Positions 23,886-34,255 of a stretch of 64,000 nucleotides of DNA are shown here, in pieces. The stretch's first letter is position 1. Each line of letters starts with the position of its first letter. A program made the translations under genes and the position numbers. The DNA comes from Trifolium pratense (taxonomy: Eukaryota > Streptophyta > Magnoliopsida > Fabales > Fabaceae), in NCBI RefSeq assembly GCF_020283565.1, contig NC_060063.1:37968635-38032634 (forward strand). Direction: 5' to 3'. The notes beneath the pieces were generated by a model. The model made no database searches, was not told the DNA's origin, and saw only the letters and a list, made by a program, of their open reading frames with translations.

Positions 23886-25164
23886 TGTCGGTTGGTATCA
23901 CTTCCTTTAAGCTTGAATTTAATTTTGTTTTTGATGAATGTTTTTGTCTGTTTGAAAACTCGTGCACTGTTTGAATTGTCTTGTTTGAATGTCATTGAAA
24001 GTTATGTAGTTTAGCATCATAATACATGAATGTGTGATTCTCTTGTTTGATTGCTTGATATTTGATGATAGTTAGAAAAGTTGAGGAAGTTTTTCAAACA
24101 TTGACCAATCGATAATTCGGCCTAGCCGCGAGATTTCGAGCCCAAACACATAAATTTTCTTGTCATGAGATATTCCACAACTTAGCTAATTCTCTAGAAC
24201 TTGCTTATGTTCTTTTAATTGATTGCTTGCTTTGAATTACACACCGAGGCATGTTGTTTGTACCTTGAGCCTTATTGAAGCCACCATTTTTATGTTATAT
24301 CCTTTCGTTAACCCCTTTGAGCCGAAAGAAAAATGTTCTTTGTTGATAACCCAAGTAAAAAAAAAAAATTATAAAAAATAAGAAGATGATTTTCTTGGAG
24401 TTAGATCACTTAACTTATGATTAGAGCACATTGTTCATCATTAAGTTTGGGGTTGCTTTTGGTATTTGCAACTGATTAAGTTTGGGGTGGGGTACTAGAG
24501 AATTTGTCATATAAAAAAAAAATAGGGAGAGACATTACCTTGTGACAGATGGTGTATAAAAAAAAAAAAGAAACAAAAACAAAACACCAAATAAAGAAAA
24601 TGCTAATGAACCTCTCTGCGAAAAAAAATATAGTTTGACAAATAAATTCTCTAGTATGATTATGCTTGAATTTTTTTTTTTTTTTGGGGGGGGGTGTTTG
24701 AACATTCCAATTCTTTGTGAAATAGGTGATCTTAAAACTCGCAAGTTTTTCTGCTTACCATCCAAAAAAAAAAAATCCACCCTAAAACCTTAGCCCCGTT
24801 ATAACCCTCAAGTCCTCTAAAGGTGTGAATTCTTATGCATGTCGATCGATTGTTAGAATGTTTACAAGCTTATGGTAGAATGGCTATGTGTGTGTTGATT
24901 GAGTGAATATACCAATTTAAACAGGAGAAAATGTGAGGGAGTGAAGTGATTATAGTTTGGTCAATATTTGTGAAAAGTTCTTGATTTTTCGGTATTAATC
25001 TGTGTGCAAGTAAATTCATGATAGGGATGATCATTGAAATGTTAATTGTGATGTTCTAACTTGAATGATTTTGATGGCTTTGAATTAGACTGTTTGATAG
25101 TGCCAGGTTTTCCGATGGATGAAGATATTCCTTGAGGACAAGGAAAAGTTCAAGTTTGGGGTTG

Positions 25165-26284
25165 TGATGAATTCATGTCATTTCTATGTTCTTTTAAGCA
25201 AATGCAAGCAAACAAGTAGTTTTTACCATGTTTTAGTACAATAATACAAGGAATTACATTGAGTTTTTGATGTTTCTCGGATTGCAAGAAAGGAGTCAAA
25301 TTTGGTGTTATTGCTGTCAACTAAGCCTGGCTCAGGAAAAATTTTAAGTTTTCTGTCTGAGCCACTGCCTGTTGCGCCCAGCTTGGGCAGATCCAAGCCT
25401 GGCTTGGCACGAAAACTGCACTATAAATTCAAAACATTTTCTGATTTTTAGGTTACGAATTTCTGGATCACAAACTGATTTTTGACGGCTATTTCAGAGG
25501 ATCAAAGAGACATTCAAGCAAGGATTCAAGGGTGGAAACACATCTAATCCCTTCTTGTAATGATGATTTCTTTCACTCATGTTAATGTAATTTCTTATTT
25601 GAACATGTTTGGCTAAATCTTTATGATTGATCTTTAGGGGATTCTAATTACTTTTGATCTTGAACAATGTGATTGTCATTTGATATGATGAATGAATTAC
25701 GAAGTTAGTTTCTATTGATTATTCCTTATGCTTAATGCTTTATATGATTTGGCCAATTGTATGATGATTTCAATTATTTGTTTTACTATGAAAATATGAA
25801 TGAATCATCGATCTAGGAATAATTGATCAATTGACTTTCACTTAAGATATTTTGGATTGTTAATTGAGATTTTAAGGATTAAAGTTTTTATTCCTCAATT
25901 GATCATCGATCATCCTAAGAAATTAGGGATTAATGATCAAGGGAGAAGATTATGTTACCAAGACATTGGGCATAATCAATTATGTTTAATCTAATCATGA
26001 AACTAAATCGAGTAATTTGTTATCATACATGAAATTACCAAGAAAAATAGTAATTAGATGAACCAAAAGGATCAATCGCTTTTCTTTATCAATTTGAATT
26101 TTAAGTCATTCCTTAAGTTTATGATCAAAACTTTGAACCAAGCAAAACTCCCCCCTTTGTTACTATTATGTCAATTTTCTTAAGTATGCCTTCAATTTCC
26201 ATTTGAATTACAACAATCCCTGCGAAAAGAACGATTTATTATACTACTTGACGGTGATTTAGTACACTTGCTAAATTTCTATCA
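25165..26284 (+). mobile_element. LTR of the Athila-like element (3' LTR, about 1.1 kb)
   Basis: It starts TGTGATGAATTCATG directly after the purine tract AAGTTCAAGTTTGGGG and ends CTAAATTTCTATCA, where the duplicated host sequence TGGATTATAAGG begins. It contains a TATA-like CACTATAAATTC near 25420. The partner LTR is not in the window, so the boundary at 26284 rests on comparison with the empty copies at 49607 and 50993. Confidence 0.65.
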
Positions 26285-27364
26285 TGGATTATAAGGTAAG
26301 TTAGCTTTCCATTAAGTTTTCTTATCCGATTCCATCTAAGTAATTGATTGCTAACTATTCATTTTTGCTGGTCATTTTAGTTTTAATCTTTAACACTTCT
26401 TGATGAATTCTATTCCACCATCACTATAAGTCATTTGTTAGACACAAAATTTGCAAAGTTTTGTTCTGCCAAAGACAGGTTGGTATGGTTATTAAGCAAG
26501 CTTCAAGGACGCCACTGGCACCGTTCAGGAAAAACCCCTTGATTTTGACATTCAGTTCTTGCCATACCTCTCCAGGTTCCTCCATCTTCTCATTTCACTT
26601 GTTGTGTTTCTTCGTCTTCTTTAATTGTTATTGTTGTGTCGATTCAAACTTATTTATTTACTGAGCTTAGGTTAATCACTGTAATACGTTCAATTTACGC
26701 GCGTGGGTGAATATGAAGCCTTTCTTTGCTTTTAGGTACGCCAAATTTATAATGTTGCCCAACCTTTCATTGATGGAGTGGAAGTAAAAACTGACATGAA
26801 GAAAATTGAGGAACAAGGAGCAAACATCTTGATCAGCAGGCCTGGTCGATTACACGACATGATGAATTGGACGGATGTTTTGGATTTCAAAAGTTGAGGT
26901 ATATCTTTCACTATTTACACAACATACATGCAGATACATGCTGTAAAAGAATTTTCTGGATTTATTATGCGATCATATTGTACAAATTAATTAATTCATG
27001 TTGTAGCTTCATGCTTTAAGATTCCTTATTTTCTACTGCATTTGTGTATTAGTAGAAGTAGGGTTTAATTGTAATTGTGCCTACAAATGTTGATTTTGGA
27101 TGAGGATGTTAGATTCTTAGATATGGGGTTCATGACGCAGATAAATGCTTATTCTCAGCTACTCAAACTAAGGTTGCTGAAGAGCGTGATAAAACAGGAT
27201 TGAGGAACTCTCTGAGGGTTGGAGGTTGAGCAGAAACAAAAACAACAAATGGGCAATTGCATGCAACATCAAAACAATGAGTCTTCAAAGACACTTTCGT
27301 GTCTTCACATTGAGGTATTGCATATAAAGCATGTCATTGAACTGGAGATTAGATCTGTGACTTT
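26285..27364 (+). repeat. segmental duplication copy A, left piece
   Basis: Starts TGGATTATAAGGTAAGTTAG and is co-linear with 50993-51984. It is cut off on the left by the Athila-like LTR and on the right by the outer copia element. It contains the DEAD-box helicase fragment. The right piece of copy A resumes at 41849. Confidence 0.9.
26455..27364 (+). pseudogene. DEAD-box RNA helicase (RH18-like) gene fragments, copy A
   Basis: Broken reading frames recall a plant RH18-type helicase. GACGCCACTGGC...TCAGGAAAAACC near 26509-26545 corresponds to motif I (ATGSGKT) with a frameshift. QIYNVAQPF is near 26737, and EVKTDMKKIEEQGANILI with RPGRLHDMM near 26783-26862 is the motif Ib region. MLILDEDVRFLDMGF near 27089-27133 stands where DEAD should be. 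Then come VAEERDKTGLRNSLRV and HQNNESSK-like blocks. Introns remain between fragments, so this is genomic DNA. Motif II is lost (DEDV), and it cannot be a working ATPase. It is interrupted at 27365 by the copia insertion. Confidence 0.75.
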
Positions 27365-27758
27365 TGTAAGAAAAAACAAAGGCTATTGTAAAGTGGTGGT
27401 GAAGAAGGTTAGAGAAACTAGAAAACTAGAAAGACAATAAAGTTTTGGAGGAAGATGTTATGTTGCTAATTGTTGGATGATACAAGGTACATTGTGAACT
27501 CCTATTTATAGTAGAAGGAGCAACTACATAGCTTACATGCATGAAGACAAGTGTTAAGAGAAATACATGCAACATGACAAGTGGTAAAGGAAATACATGC
27601 ATCTATACAAGTGGTAAGAGAAACTACATGCAATAATACAAGTGTGATACTTGCAACAAGCCAAGTGTATCACATACAAAATGTTATGGAGGGATCCTAC
27701 AATGGATGGGCTTGGATCACAATGGATATGGGCTTAAGAAGAACATCAATTTCTAACA
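27365..27758 (-). repeat. 3' LTR of the outer copia
   Basis: 394 bp, apparently identical to 41450-41843. The pol reading frame runs a few codons into it and stops at 27753-27755. Confidence 0.93.
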
Positions 27759-30479
27759 CTCCTCCTTGATGTTTTTCTTGAATACTCCAAGCATTGACCT
27801 CAACTCTTCAAACTTTCCCTTGGAAAGAGCTTTAGTCATTATATCTGCAATTTGATTTTCTGAATTGCAATGCTCCAAACTGATTTCCTTTGACTTTTCA
27901 GCTTCTCTAATAGCATGATATTTAACCTTGATGTGTTTGGTTCTTCCATGTTGGACTGGATTCTTTGCTATAGCAATAGCAGATTTGTTATCCACCCATA
28001 TGACAGTAGCTTTGCTTTGAAATTGTCCCACATCTGATAAAATCTTCCTTAGCCAAATAGTTTGATTTGTTGCTGCAGCAGCAGAAATATACTCAGCTTC
28101 AGCTGATGATTGGGCGACCACTTCTTGCTTCTTTGAATTCCATGAGAACACAGCACTGCCAAATGAGAAAACATAACCAGAGGTACTTTTCGCATCATCT
28201 ACACTTCCAGCCCAGTCACTATCTGTATATCCTTGGAGGTCTCCACTTTCATTTTTTAAGAAATGCAAACCATAATCAGTTGTACCTTTTATATACCTCA
28301 AAACTCTCTTAGCTGCACCAAGATGAACTTGACTTGGAGAATGCATGAATCTGGAAAGTAAGCTAGCAGCAAACATTATATCAGGTCTGGTTGCTGAAAG
28401 ATACAACAAACTTCCAATTATACTTCTATAAATAGAAGCATCTGCACTATTATCACCATCATCCTTTGATAATTTTTCATTCACAACCAGAGGTGTGGAA
28501 ACAGGCTTGCACTTATCCATATGAAACTTCTTTAATACCTCCAAAGCATATTTCTTTTGTGAAATGAAGATTCCAACACTTGACTGAAAAATCTCCATTC
28601 CAAGAAAATATTTCATTTCACCCAAATCTGTCATCTCAAATTCATTCTCCATAGCTTGCTTGAATTGACTTAGAGAATTTGATTCATTCCCTATAACCAA
28701 CAAATCATCAACATACAGGGACACTATTAGCTTCACTTCATTCTTCGACCACTTAACATACAAAGTAGCTTCATTTTCACTTCTTTTAAAACCACTTTGC
28801 AGAAGATAGCCATCAATTCTGCTATACCATGCTCTTGGTGCTTGTTTTAAGCCATAGAGGGCTTTGTGAAGCTTGTAAACTTTATTTTCACTTCCTGCAA
28901 CCTTAAAACCTTCAGGTTGGTCAACATAAATGTCTTCATCAAGCAACCCATTTAAAAAAGCTGATTTAACATCAAAATGATAAATTTTCCAGCCCAATTT
29001 TGCTGCTAAGGCAACCAGCAGCCTAATTGTATCATGTCTTGCAACAGGTGCAAAAGTGTCTGAAAAATCAACACCATGTTGTTGAAAATAACCTTTTACC
29101 ACCAATCTGGCCTTAAGTTTATTTATAGAACCATCAGGATTGAGTTTGGTTCTATAAACCCACTTAACACCAATAATCTTTTGATTTTTTGGTTTGTCTA
29201 CAAGCTGCCATGTTTGATTTTTCTCTATCATCTTCATCTCCTCCTGCATGGCAACTTTCCATCCTTCAACATTAGCAGCTTCAGCATACCGTGTAGGCTC
29301 TAATGTAGCTATATTGCACCTTGCATAAATATCATCCAAGGTTCTAGTACCTCGGATTGGAAAATCATCATCACTATCATAGTTTGAATTTTCATCTTCC
29401 AAACTATCTTCAGCAGGCAATACCTTACTTGAACCTTCTGCTTGACTTTTCTCCCAATTCCATTTAGAGTACTCATCAAACTTCACATCTCTGCTAACCA
29501 GAATTTTATTGGTTTCCAAATTATAAATTCGATACCCTTTGGAGTTACTGCTGTACCCCAAAAAGATACCAACCACAGACTTGGTTTCCAATTTATCTCT
29601 TTTCACACTTGGAACGTGAACATAACACACACATCCAAATATTCTTAAATGTTCAACCGATGGCTTTCTTTCATACCATGCTTCAAAGGGTGTTTTTCCC
29701 TTCAAGGCTTTGGTAGGCAACAAATTCAGCAAGTAAACTGAGGTGTTTACAGCCTCAGCCCAAAAAGTTTTAGGAATACCTTTCTCAAAGAGCAAACACC
29801 GGGCCATCTCCATGATGGTCCTGTTCTTCCTTTCGCTCACTCCATTTTGTTGAGGAGTGTAAGGAACAGTAAATTGATGTTGAATTCCAGCTTGCTCACA
29901 AAAGGTTTTAAATTCTCCTGCTGTATACTCAGTACCATTATCAGATCTGATCTTTTTAATCTGACAATCAGTCTCTTTTTCAACCATAAGTTTGAAACTC
30001 TGAAATGCAGGAAACACATCTGACTTCTGCTTAAGAAAAAATACCCAGCTCATCCTTGTAAAATCATCTATAAATAGCAGAAAATACTTGCTGCCATTTA
30101 AAGATGTCGTTGGCATCGGACCACACACATCAGTGTGTATCAGCTGTAACTTTTCAGAAGCTCTCCAGGTTGACGCAGCGGGAAATGGCAATCTACTTTG
30201 TTTTCCATATTGACATACATCACACATGTCAACAACATCTTCGATGATTGGTAAATTTTCAACCAAATCATGAGAACTCATTTGTTTCAAGGTTGAGTAA
30301 CTAAAATGACCCAACCTTTTATGCCACAAGGAGGAATCATTAACACTACTTGGAAAAGCATGCATGGTTGTTTGTTTCCACTCTATTGGAAAACTTTTAC
30401 CCCTCATTTCAACAGTCATTAACATAGATCCAGCAGGATCTAGAATAGTGCATCTCTTGTCTTTGAAATGCAATGAATA
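27753..30479 (-). CDS. outer copia polyprotein, 3' part (integrase, reverse transcriptase, RNase H)
   Basis: About 908 codons, open throughout. Domain order: GAG-pre-integrase zinc region (WHKRLGHFSYSTL...CDVCQYGKQ); integrase core with its three acidic residues in HTDVCGP, RSDNGTEY and NGVSERKNRT; reverse transcriptase with [10 protein letters not shown] and the catalytic YVDDLL; RNase H with YTDSDWAGS and AEAEYIS. This is Ty1/copia order (integrase before RT). The frame has no ATG at its right end because it is the continuation of the gag-protease frame at 40131-41357; the Sirevirus inserted between codons. Translation from this piece alone is not expected. Confidence 0.93.
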   Translation of the reverse strand, partial: YSLHFKDKRCTILDPAGSMLMTVEMRGKSFPIEWKQTTMHAFPSSVNDSSLWHKRLGHFSYSTLKQMSSHDLVENLPIIEDVVDMCDVCQYGKQSRLPFPAASTWRASEKLQLIHTDVCGPMPTTSLNGSKYFLLFIDDFTRMSWVFFLKQKSDVFPAFQSFKLMVEKETDCQIKKIRSDNGTEYTAGEFKTFCEQAGIQHQFTVPYTPQQNGVSERKNRTIMEMARCLLFEKGIPKTFWAEAVNTSVYLLNLLPTKALKGKTPFEAWYERKPSVEHLRIFGCVCYVHVPSVKRDKLETKSVVGIFLGYSSNSKGYRIYNLETNKILVSRDVKFDEYSKWNWEKSQAEGSSKVLPAEDSLEDENSNYDSDDDFPIRGTRTLDDIYARCNIATLEPTRYAEAANVEGWKVAMQEEMKMIEKNQTWQLVDKPKNQKIIGVKWVYRTKLNPDGSINKLKARLVVKGYFQQHGVDFSDTFAPVARHDTIRLLVALAAKLGWKIYHFDVKSAFLNGLLDEDIYVDQPEGFKVAGSENKVYKLHKALYGLKQAPRAWYSRIDGYLLQSGFKRSENEATLYVKWSKNEVKLIVSLYVDDLLVIGNESNSLSQFKQAMENEFEMTDLGEMKYFLGMEIFQSSVGIFISQKKYALEVLKKFHMDKCKPVSTPLVVNEKLSKDDGDNSADASIYRSIIGSLLYLSATRPDIMFAASLLSRFMHSPSQVHLGAAKRVLRYIKGTTDYGLHFLKNESGDLQGYTDSDWAGSVDDAKSTSGYVFSFGSAVFSWNSKKQEVVAQSSAEAEYISAAAATNQTIWLRKILSDVGQFQSKATVIWVDNKSAIAIAKNPVQHGRTKHIKVKYHAIREAEKSKEISLEHCNSENQIADIMTKALSKGKFEELRSMLGVFKKNIKEEC

Positions 30480-30484
30480 GTTCT

Positions 30485-31502
30485 TGAAATTCTGGTATCA
30501 CTAGAATGATGTTGCCTAAGATGTCCCAACAACTACTTTATGATTAATGTTGTTTCTTTTGTTGGCACATCTTATATAACATATAAAAACTGACAGAAAG
30601 TAAATAAATGACACAAGTAATTGTTAACCCAGTTCAGCCAACTGCCTACTCTGGGGGATACCAATCCAGGAAGGAAATCCACTAATAGCTCTAGTTACTA
30701 AGACCTCCAGCAAACCCTAGGATTTACGCCTTACACTAAGACCTCCAGCAAACCCCTGGTTTACGTCTTATAACCTCGACACCACTCATGCAACTTCTGC
30801 CTAGGAACTCCTAGACATGAGATCCCATCTCACTTCCACTCACACAACACAACCTGTGTTGATTATACAATGTTAAGAATGATGTGGCGACAACTTGCCA
30901 AGACAACACTTCACTTATGCTTAAAAGCTTCAAGTGAATCACACACGGTAAACTCCGTACTTCAAAGCTTAGGAGTAACCTTAAAATAACAAACTTACTT
31001 CTTAACTCGTGTTATAGAATCCACAAGCAAGAATTACAATCAAACAATAAAATACTCAACAAAGACTCAATAAAGACTCAATATGTGTAACTAATATTTT
31101 TCAATGAGATATCTATTCTTGAGCTTGGTCTTCGTATATATAATGATTAGGCACGCTCCTCTTTCTTCACAAAAGCTCAGACGCTCCTTGAGAATCATAA
31201 AGGATGATCTGATACTTTTTCAATCTTCATTAAGGATATATCAAGACTTTCCAAAAGTGTTTAAAGGACTTTATATGACAGGATAAGTCATCCAGCTATT
31301 CCATTAAGTTTGTCTTATCCTTAAAGCTCCTGATCAGATCAAATCTTCATTGAGCGTGCTCTTTAAGTGGATTTCCATAAATAGCAGATGCTCTCATAAA
31401 TGCGCGAGATTTCCTTGAATAAATATGATGTTGTAACATGTTTTCCAACATCTTGTTAGTATATTTGTTTTAGCAAAATTAAGCCAATTCAAATATCCAA
31501 CA
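30485..31502 (-). repeat. 3' LTR of the nested Sirevirus
   Basis: 1,018 bp, bounded TGAAATTCTGG...ATATCCAACA on the plus strand. A TATA-like CGTATATATAATG lies near 31132-31145. It is preceded (minus strand) by the purine tract AAAGGGGGAGAT at 31503-31515. Confidence 0.93.
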
Positions 31503-32136
31503 ATCTCCCCCTTTGGCAATTTTTAGCTAAAACAATTTCAGGCCATTACCTTTGAGAGATATAAAGAGCGCAATCCTTCAAATCACCATGGTCACACAAA
31601 AGAAGGAATGTTAGAGCATCATTTAAACAAAATTTCACATAGGTGAAAAATATATGCATCAGAGGCAGCAGCAGCGGAGTTATCATCAATTAGCCTCGAG
31701 CAAAATAAAACGTGGTATCAGAGCAAAACATATATCATATGTCATATGTCATCAAAGATGTTGTGACATATGGGAGCACATCTTCTAGCACATGTTCGTC
31801 CAATCAGGGCAGCATCCATTCAGTAGCAAACTCCCCCTGACTTCATCAGCTTGTGCATCATCTCAGGGTAAAATTTTTACTCCCCCTGAATTCTTGCTTA
31901 CTGCTACTTAAAAACATGTCATAACAAAAGACACAACAACATGTAGCAGAAACAAACAAAGCAAAGTACTACTCCCCCTTTTTAGCCACAAAATGTGCCA
32001 AAACAGGAAAGTTAAGTATCCAAAGTGCAGAATTAAAAATACAGACCATGCACTCAGAAGGTGCTAAAATTCAGGGCACAAAACAACCCACAAACCAAAT
32101 AACAAAGTGCAGTAAAACATTAAACAGATTACAAAA
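31503..32136 (-). promoter_or_regulatory. multiple polypurine tracts between env-like ORF and 3' LTR
   Basis: On the plus strand CTCCCCCTTT at 31506, CTCCCCCTGA at 31831, CTCCCCCTGA at 31880 and CTCCCCCTTTT at 31972 are complements of GGGGGAG purine tracts. One abuts the LTR, as needed for plus-strand priming; the others are upstream repeats. Repeated purine tracts are a reported feature of Sireviruses. Confidence 0.7.
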
Positions 32137-34032
32137 TCATTCATCATCACTACTGTCAGAGGCTTCATCCTCATCTGTAGCAGTAGCATAACCTTCATCC
32201 TCATCTGCATTGTTTTGATCACCTGTAGCAGCCACATTTGCACTAGCTTTCACAGGTACCTCATCAGCTTCCAATCCTTCAATCATCTTCAAGAACACTT
32301 TCTTCCTTTCCTCAAGCTCAGCCTGCTGTTTATCAATGTCCTGACATTGAACCTTCAAACTAGCTATAATTTCCCTTTTGGTCATAACACCAGCTCCAGC
32401 AGCAGATGTCCCAACATGACCAGTAACATTGTGATTACCAAAGAGTTTATGATGAAAAGTAAAACCAGATTCTCTCTTCTTTGGTGTGTCAGTCACAACC
32501 TTGATGTCTGGATATTGAGCCAAGATAATTCCACATAGCAAAGATGGAAATGCTATTGGCATCTTTACAGCTGTTGATCTAATATGCTTAATGGTTTGAT
32601 CAAAAATAAAGGTCCCATAGTCATAGTCAAACTTGGTTCCTACAGCATATATAAATCTACCCAGGTTTGTAGCAACATTGGTTGCATGCTTGGTTGGCAC
32701 CCAATTTGTTGACCCTATCCTATTGAGGATGGCATATTTGACATTCAATTTACTCGTGGGTATCAGCTTCTTTGTAGGCCAGACCTTAACCTTACCACCA
32801 GTTATCTCAGCACTCACAACATCATTAGCAACTTCTAATTCAGCCTTAGGTTCTATAGATCTTCCTAAGTAATTATTAATCACAACAGGGGAAAAATTGA
32901 TACATTTACCTCTGACAAAAACTTTATGGTAGTCCTTGCTCAGTGGGTTATCACATTCTTCAGGGATGTTCACCAGAAATTCTTTCACAAGCAGCTCATA
33001 ACATGGACTGAAATCACAGACTGTCTTCATCAGACCAGCTTCCTTGATGTAGTCAAAGATGTCTTGACATTTGAGAGCATCTTTGGTCAGTTCCCTTTCA
33101 ACAGCCAATCTCAATCTCTTTGTTATACCACCAGTTGATTTTTCAGCAGTCTTGGTGGTGACATAATCATCAACATCAACAACATCTTTCTCTTTTTCTT
33201 TCTCAGGTTCTGCAGGCTTGTCAGCTTCAACCTCTTGCTCATCTGTAGGGATGGACTGGTTACTTTCTTCAGATTGAGTGTCCCCTTCATTATCAGAAGT
33301 ACCCTCATCAGCAGTTCCAGTTTGTTCATCTGTGGACTCAGATGTTGTGGCAGTTGTCTCAACATCTTTTGCAGCATCAGCTTCCTTCAAAAGTTCTTCC
33401 TCAGCAGTTTCAACTTCTTCATTTTCATTCAAGGATGTTTCAACATCCTGCATGACAACCTCTTCAGTAACAACAGGGGTTGATTTTTCAGCCATCATCT
33501 CAGCAATTGTTGGTGATTCATTAGCAGTTTCCGTTTCAACCTCTGTAGGAGTGTCTTCCTTCTCAGTTTCAACAGGCATAGAATTAAGATCTCTCTTTTC
33601 AGCTTCAGACCCCAATTTTTCTAGACTAGGGTTATCACCGGTTGACACGATTGTTTCAACAACATCAGACACAGTTTTGAGGTTTACTTCAGTTGCTTTC
33701 TCAGATGTGTTAACATTCGAATCAAAAACCAAATCAGACATAGACAGAGCAAACTTAGACTTGTAGTCTCTTCTCTTTCTTTTAGAACTTCCTTTACTAG
33801 ATTTAGCAATTTTAGCAGTAGAAAGAGAGATATCATCGCCTACCTCAGAAGTTCCCTTCTTCACAACAGTTTTTCCTTTTCCTTGCTTCTCAGCGTCATT
33901 GGATTGAGCTTTAGGTTTGGATGTATGAACAACTGTAACGGGGACCGCGTCCTTGATAATCTTTGAGGGATCGATTTTTGTCTTTGATCGAGTAGACCGT
34001 CCGGTTTTAGTGGTTTGTGAAGATTCAGACAT
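32137..34032 (-). CDS. Sirevirus env-like ORF (function unknown)
   Basis: 631 codons from ATG at 34032; an in-frame upstream ATG at 34113 would add 27 residues. The start MSESSQTTKTGRSTR was chosen because the second Sirevirus has MSDSAKSS at the same place. The N-terminal third is basic then highly acidic and Glu/Thr-rich (about residues 120-290). The C-terminal half has a folded domain with LVKEFLVNIPEECDNPLSKD, VFVRGKCINFSPVVINNYLG and KVWPTKKLIP, resembling the 'putative plant transposon protein' fold in the Athila-like ORF. A helical, coiled-coil-like segment (CQDIDKQQAELEERKKVF) and an acidic tail end it. I see no signal peptide or clear membrane helix, so 'env-like' describes position rather than proven function. 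Confidence 0.85.
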   Translation of the reverse strand: MSESSQTTKTGRSTRSKTKIDPSKIIKDAVPVTVVHTSKPKAQSNDAEKQGKGKTVVKKGTSEVGDDISLSTAKIAKSSKGSSKRKRRDYKSKFALSMSDLVFDSNVNTSEKATEVNLKTVSDVVETIVSTGDNPSLEKLGSEAEKRDLNSMPVETEKEDTPTEVETETANESPTIAEMMAEKSTPVVTEEVVMQDVETSLNENEEVETAEEELLKEADAAKDVETTATTSESTDEQTGTADEGTSDNEGDTQSEESNQSIPTDEQEVEADKPAEPEKEKEKDVVDVDDYVTTKTAEKSTGGITKRLRLAVERELTKDALKCQDIFDYIKEAGLMKTVCDFSPCYELLVKEFLVNIPEECDNPLSKDYHKVFVRGKCINFSPVVINNYLGRSIEPKAELEVANDVVSAEITGGKVKVWPTKKLIPTSKLNVKYAILNRIGSTNWVPTKHATNVATNLGRFIYAVGTKFDYDYGTFIFDQTIKHIRSTAVKMPIAFPSLLCGIILAQYPDIKVVTDTPKKRESGFTFHHKLFGNHNVTGHVGTSAAGAGVMTKREIIASLKVQCQDIDKQQAELEERKKVFLKMIEGLEADEVPVKASANVAATGDQNNADEDEGYATATDEDEASDSSDDE

Positions 34033-34255
34033 GTTTTGATAATTTTTTAAAGGTTGAGAAGATGGATAGATGGAGTTTGATGAACAAAGTGAGAGAATAG
34101 GGTTTGCAGACAAAGGTTAGAATTTGGAAGAAGAACAATTGAATGCGTGTGATGATGTATTTAAGGGAAGTTTGTAATGATTTCCCTAAATTAGCGTGCA
34201 TTGATTGATGGGAGAGAAAACGGTTTCCTTTTGCACGCCACAACTGCAGTAACTG

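Larger units (their letters stand above)
20770..26284 (+). mobile_element. 3' part of an Athila-like Ty3 LTR retrotransposon
   Basis: The 20790-20905 stretch with AGCGCTGCTTGGGAGGCAAC is a signature I associate with the post-pol region of legume Athila/Calypso-type elements. It is followed by leader-like A/C-rich DNA, the plant-transposon-protein ORF, a region with repeated AAGTTTGGGG purine tracts (about 24445, 24479, 25154) and an LTR (25165-26284). No gag-pol or 5' LTR is present, so the copy is truncated or rearranged on the left. The right junction is followed by TGGAT, which is also in the unoccupied relative at 49607. Confidence 0.65.

Noticed and set aside
26285..26290. TGGAT as proven target duplication of the Athila-like LTR
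   Set aside because: Only the right side is visible. Without the left junction the duplication cannot be confirmed, so it is reported only as a consistent word.
27753..30473. Treating the 906-codon ORF as an independent gene with its own start
   Set aside because: Its nominal first codon is TTG. The frame is the continuation of the gag-protease ORF at 40131-41357, cut by the Sirevirus.
33123..33766. Plus- and minus-strand ORFs overlapping the env-like gene (for example a 162-codon Ser/Val-rich ORF)
   Set aside because: They are complements of an acidic, codon-biased region and carry no domain. The same holds for 62932-63579 opposite the second env-like ORF.
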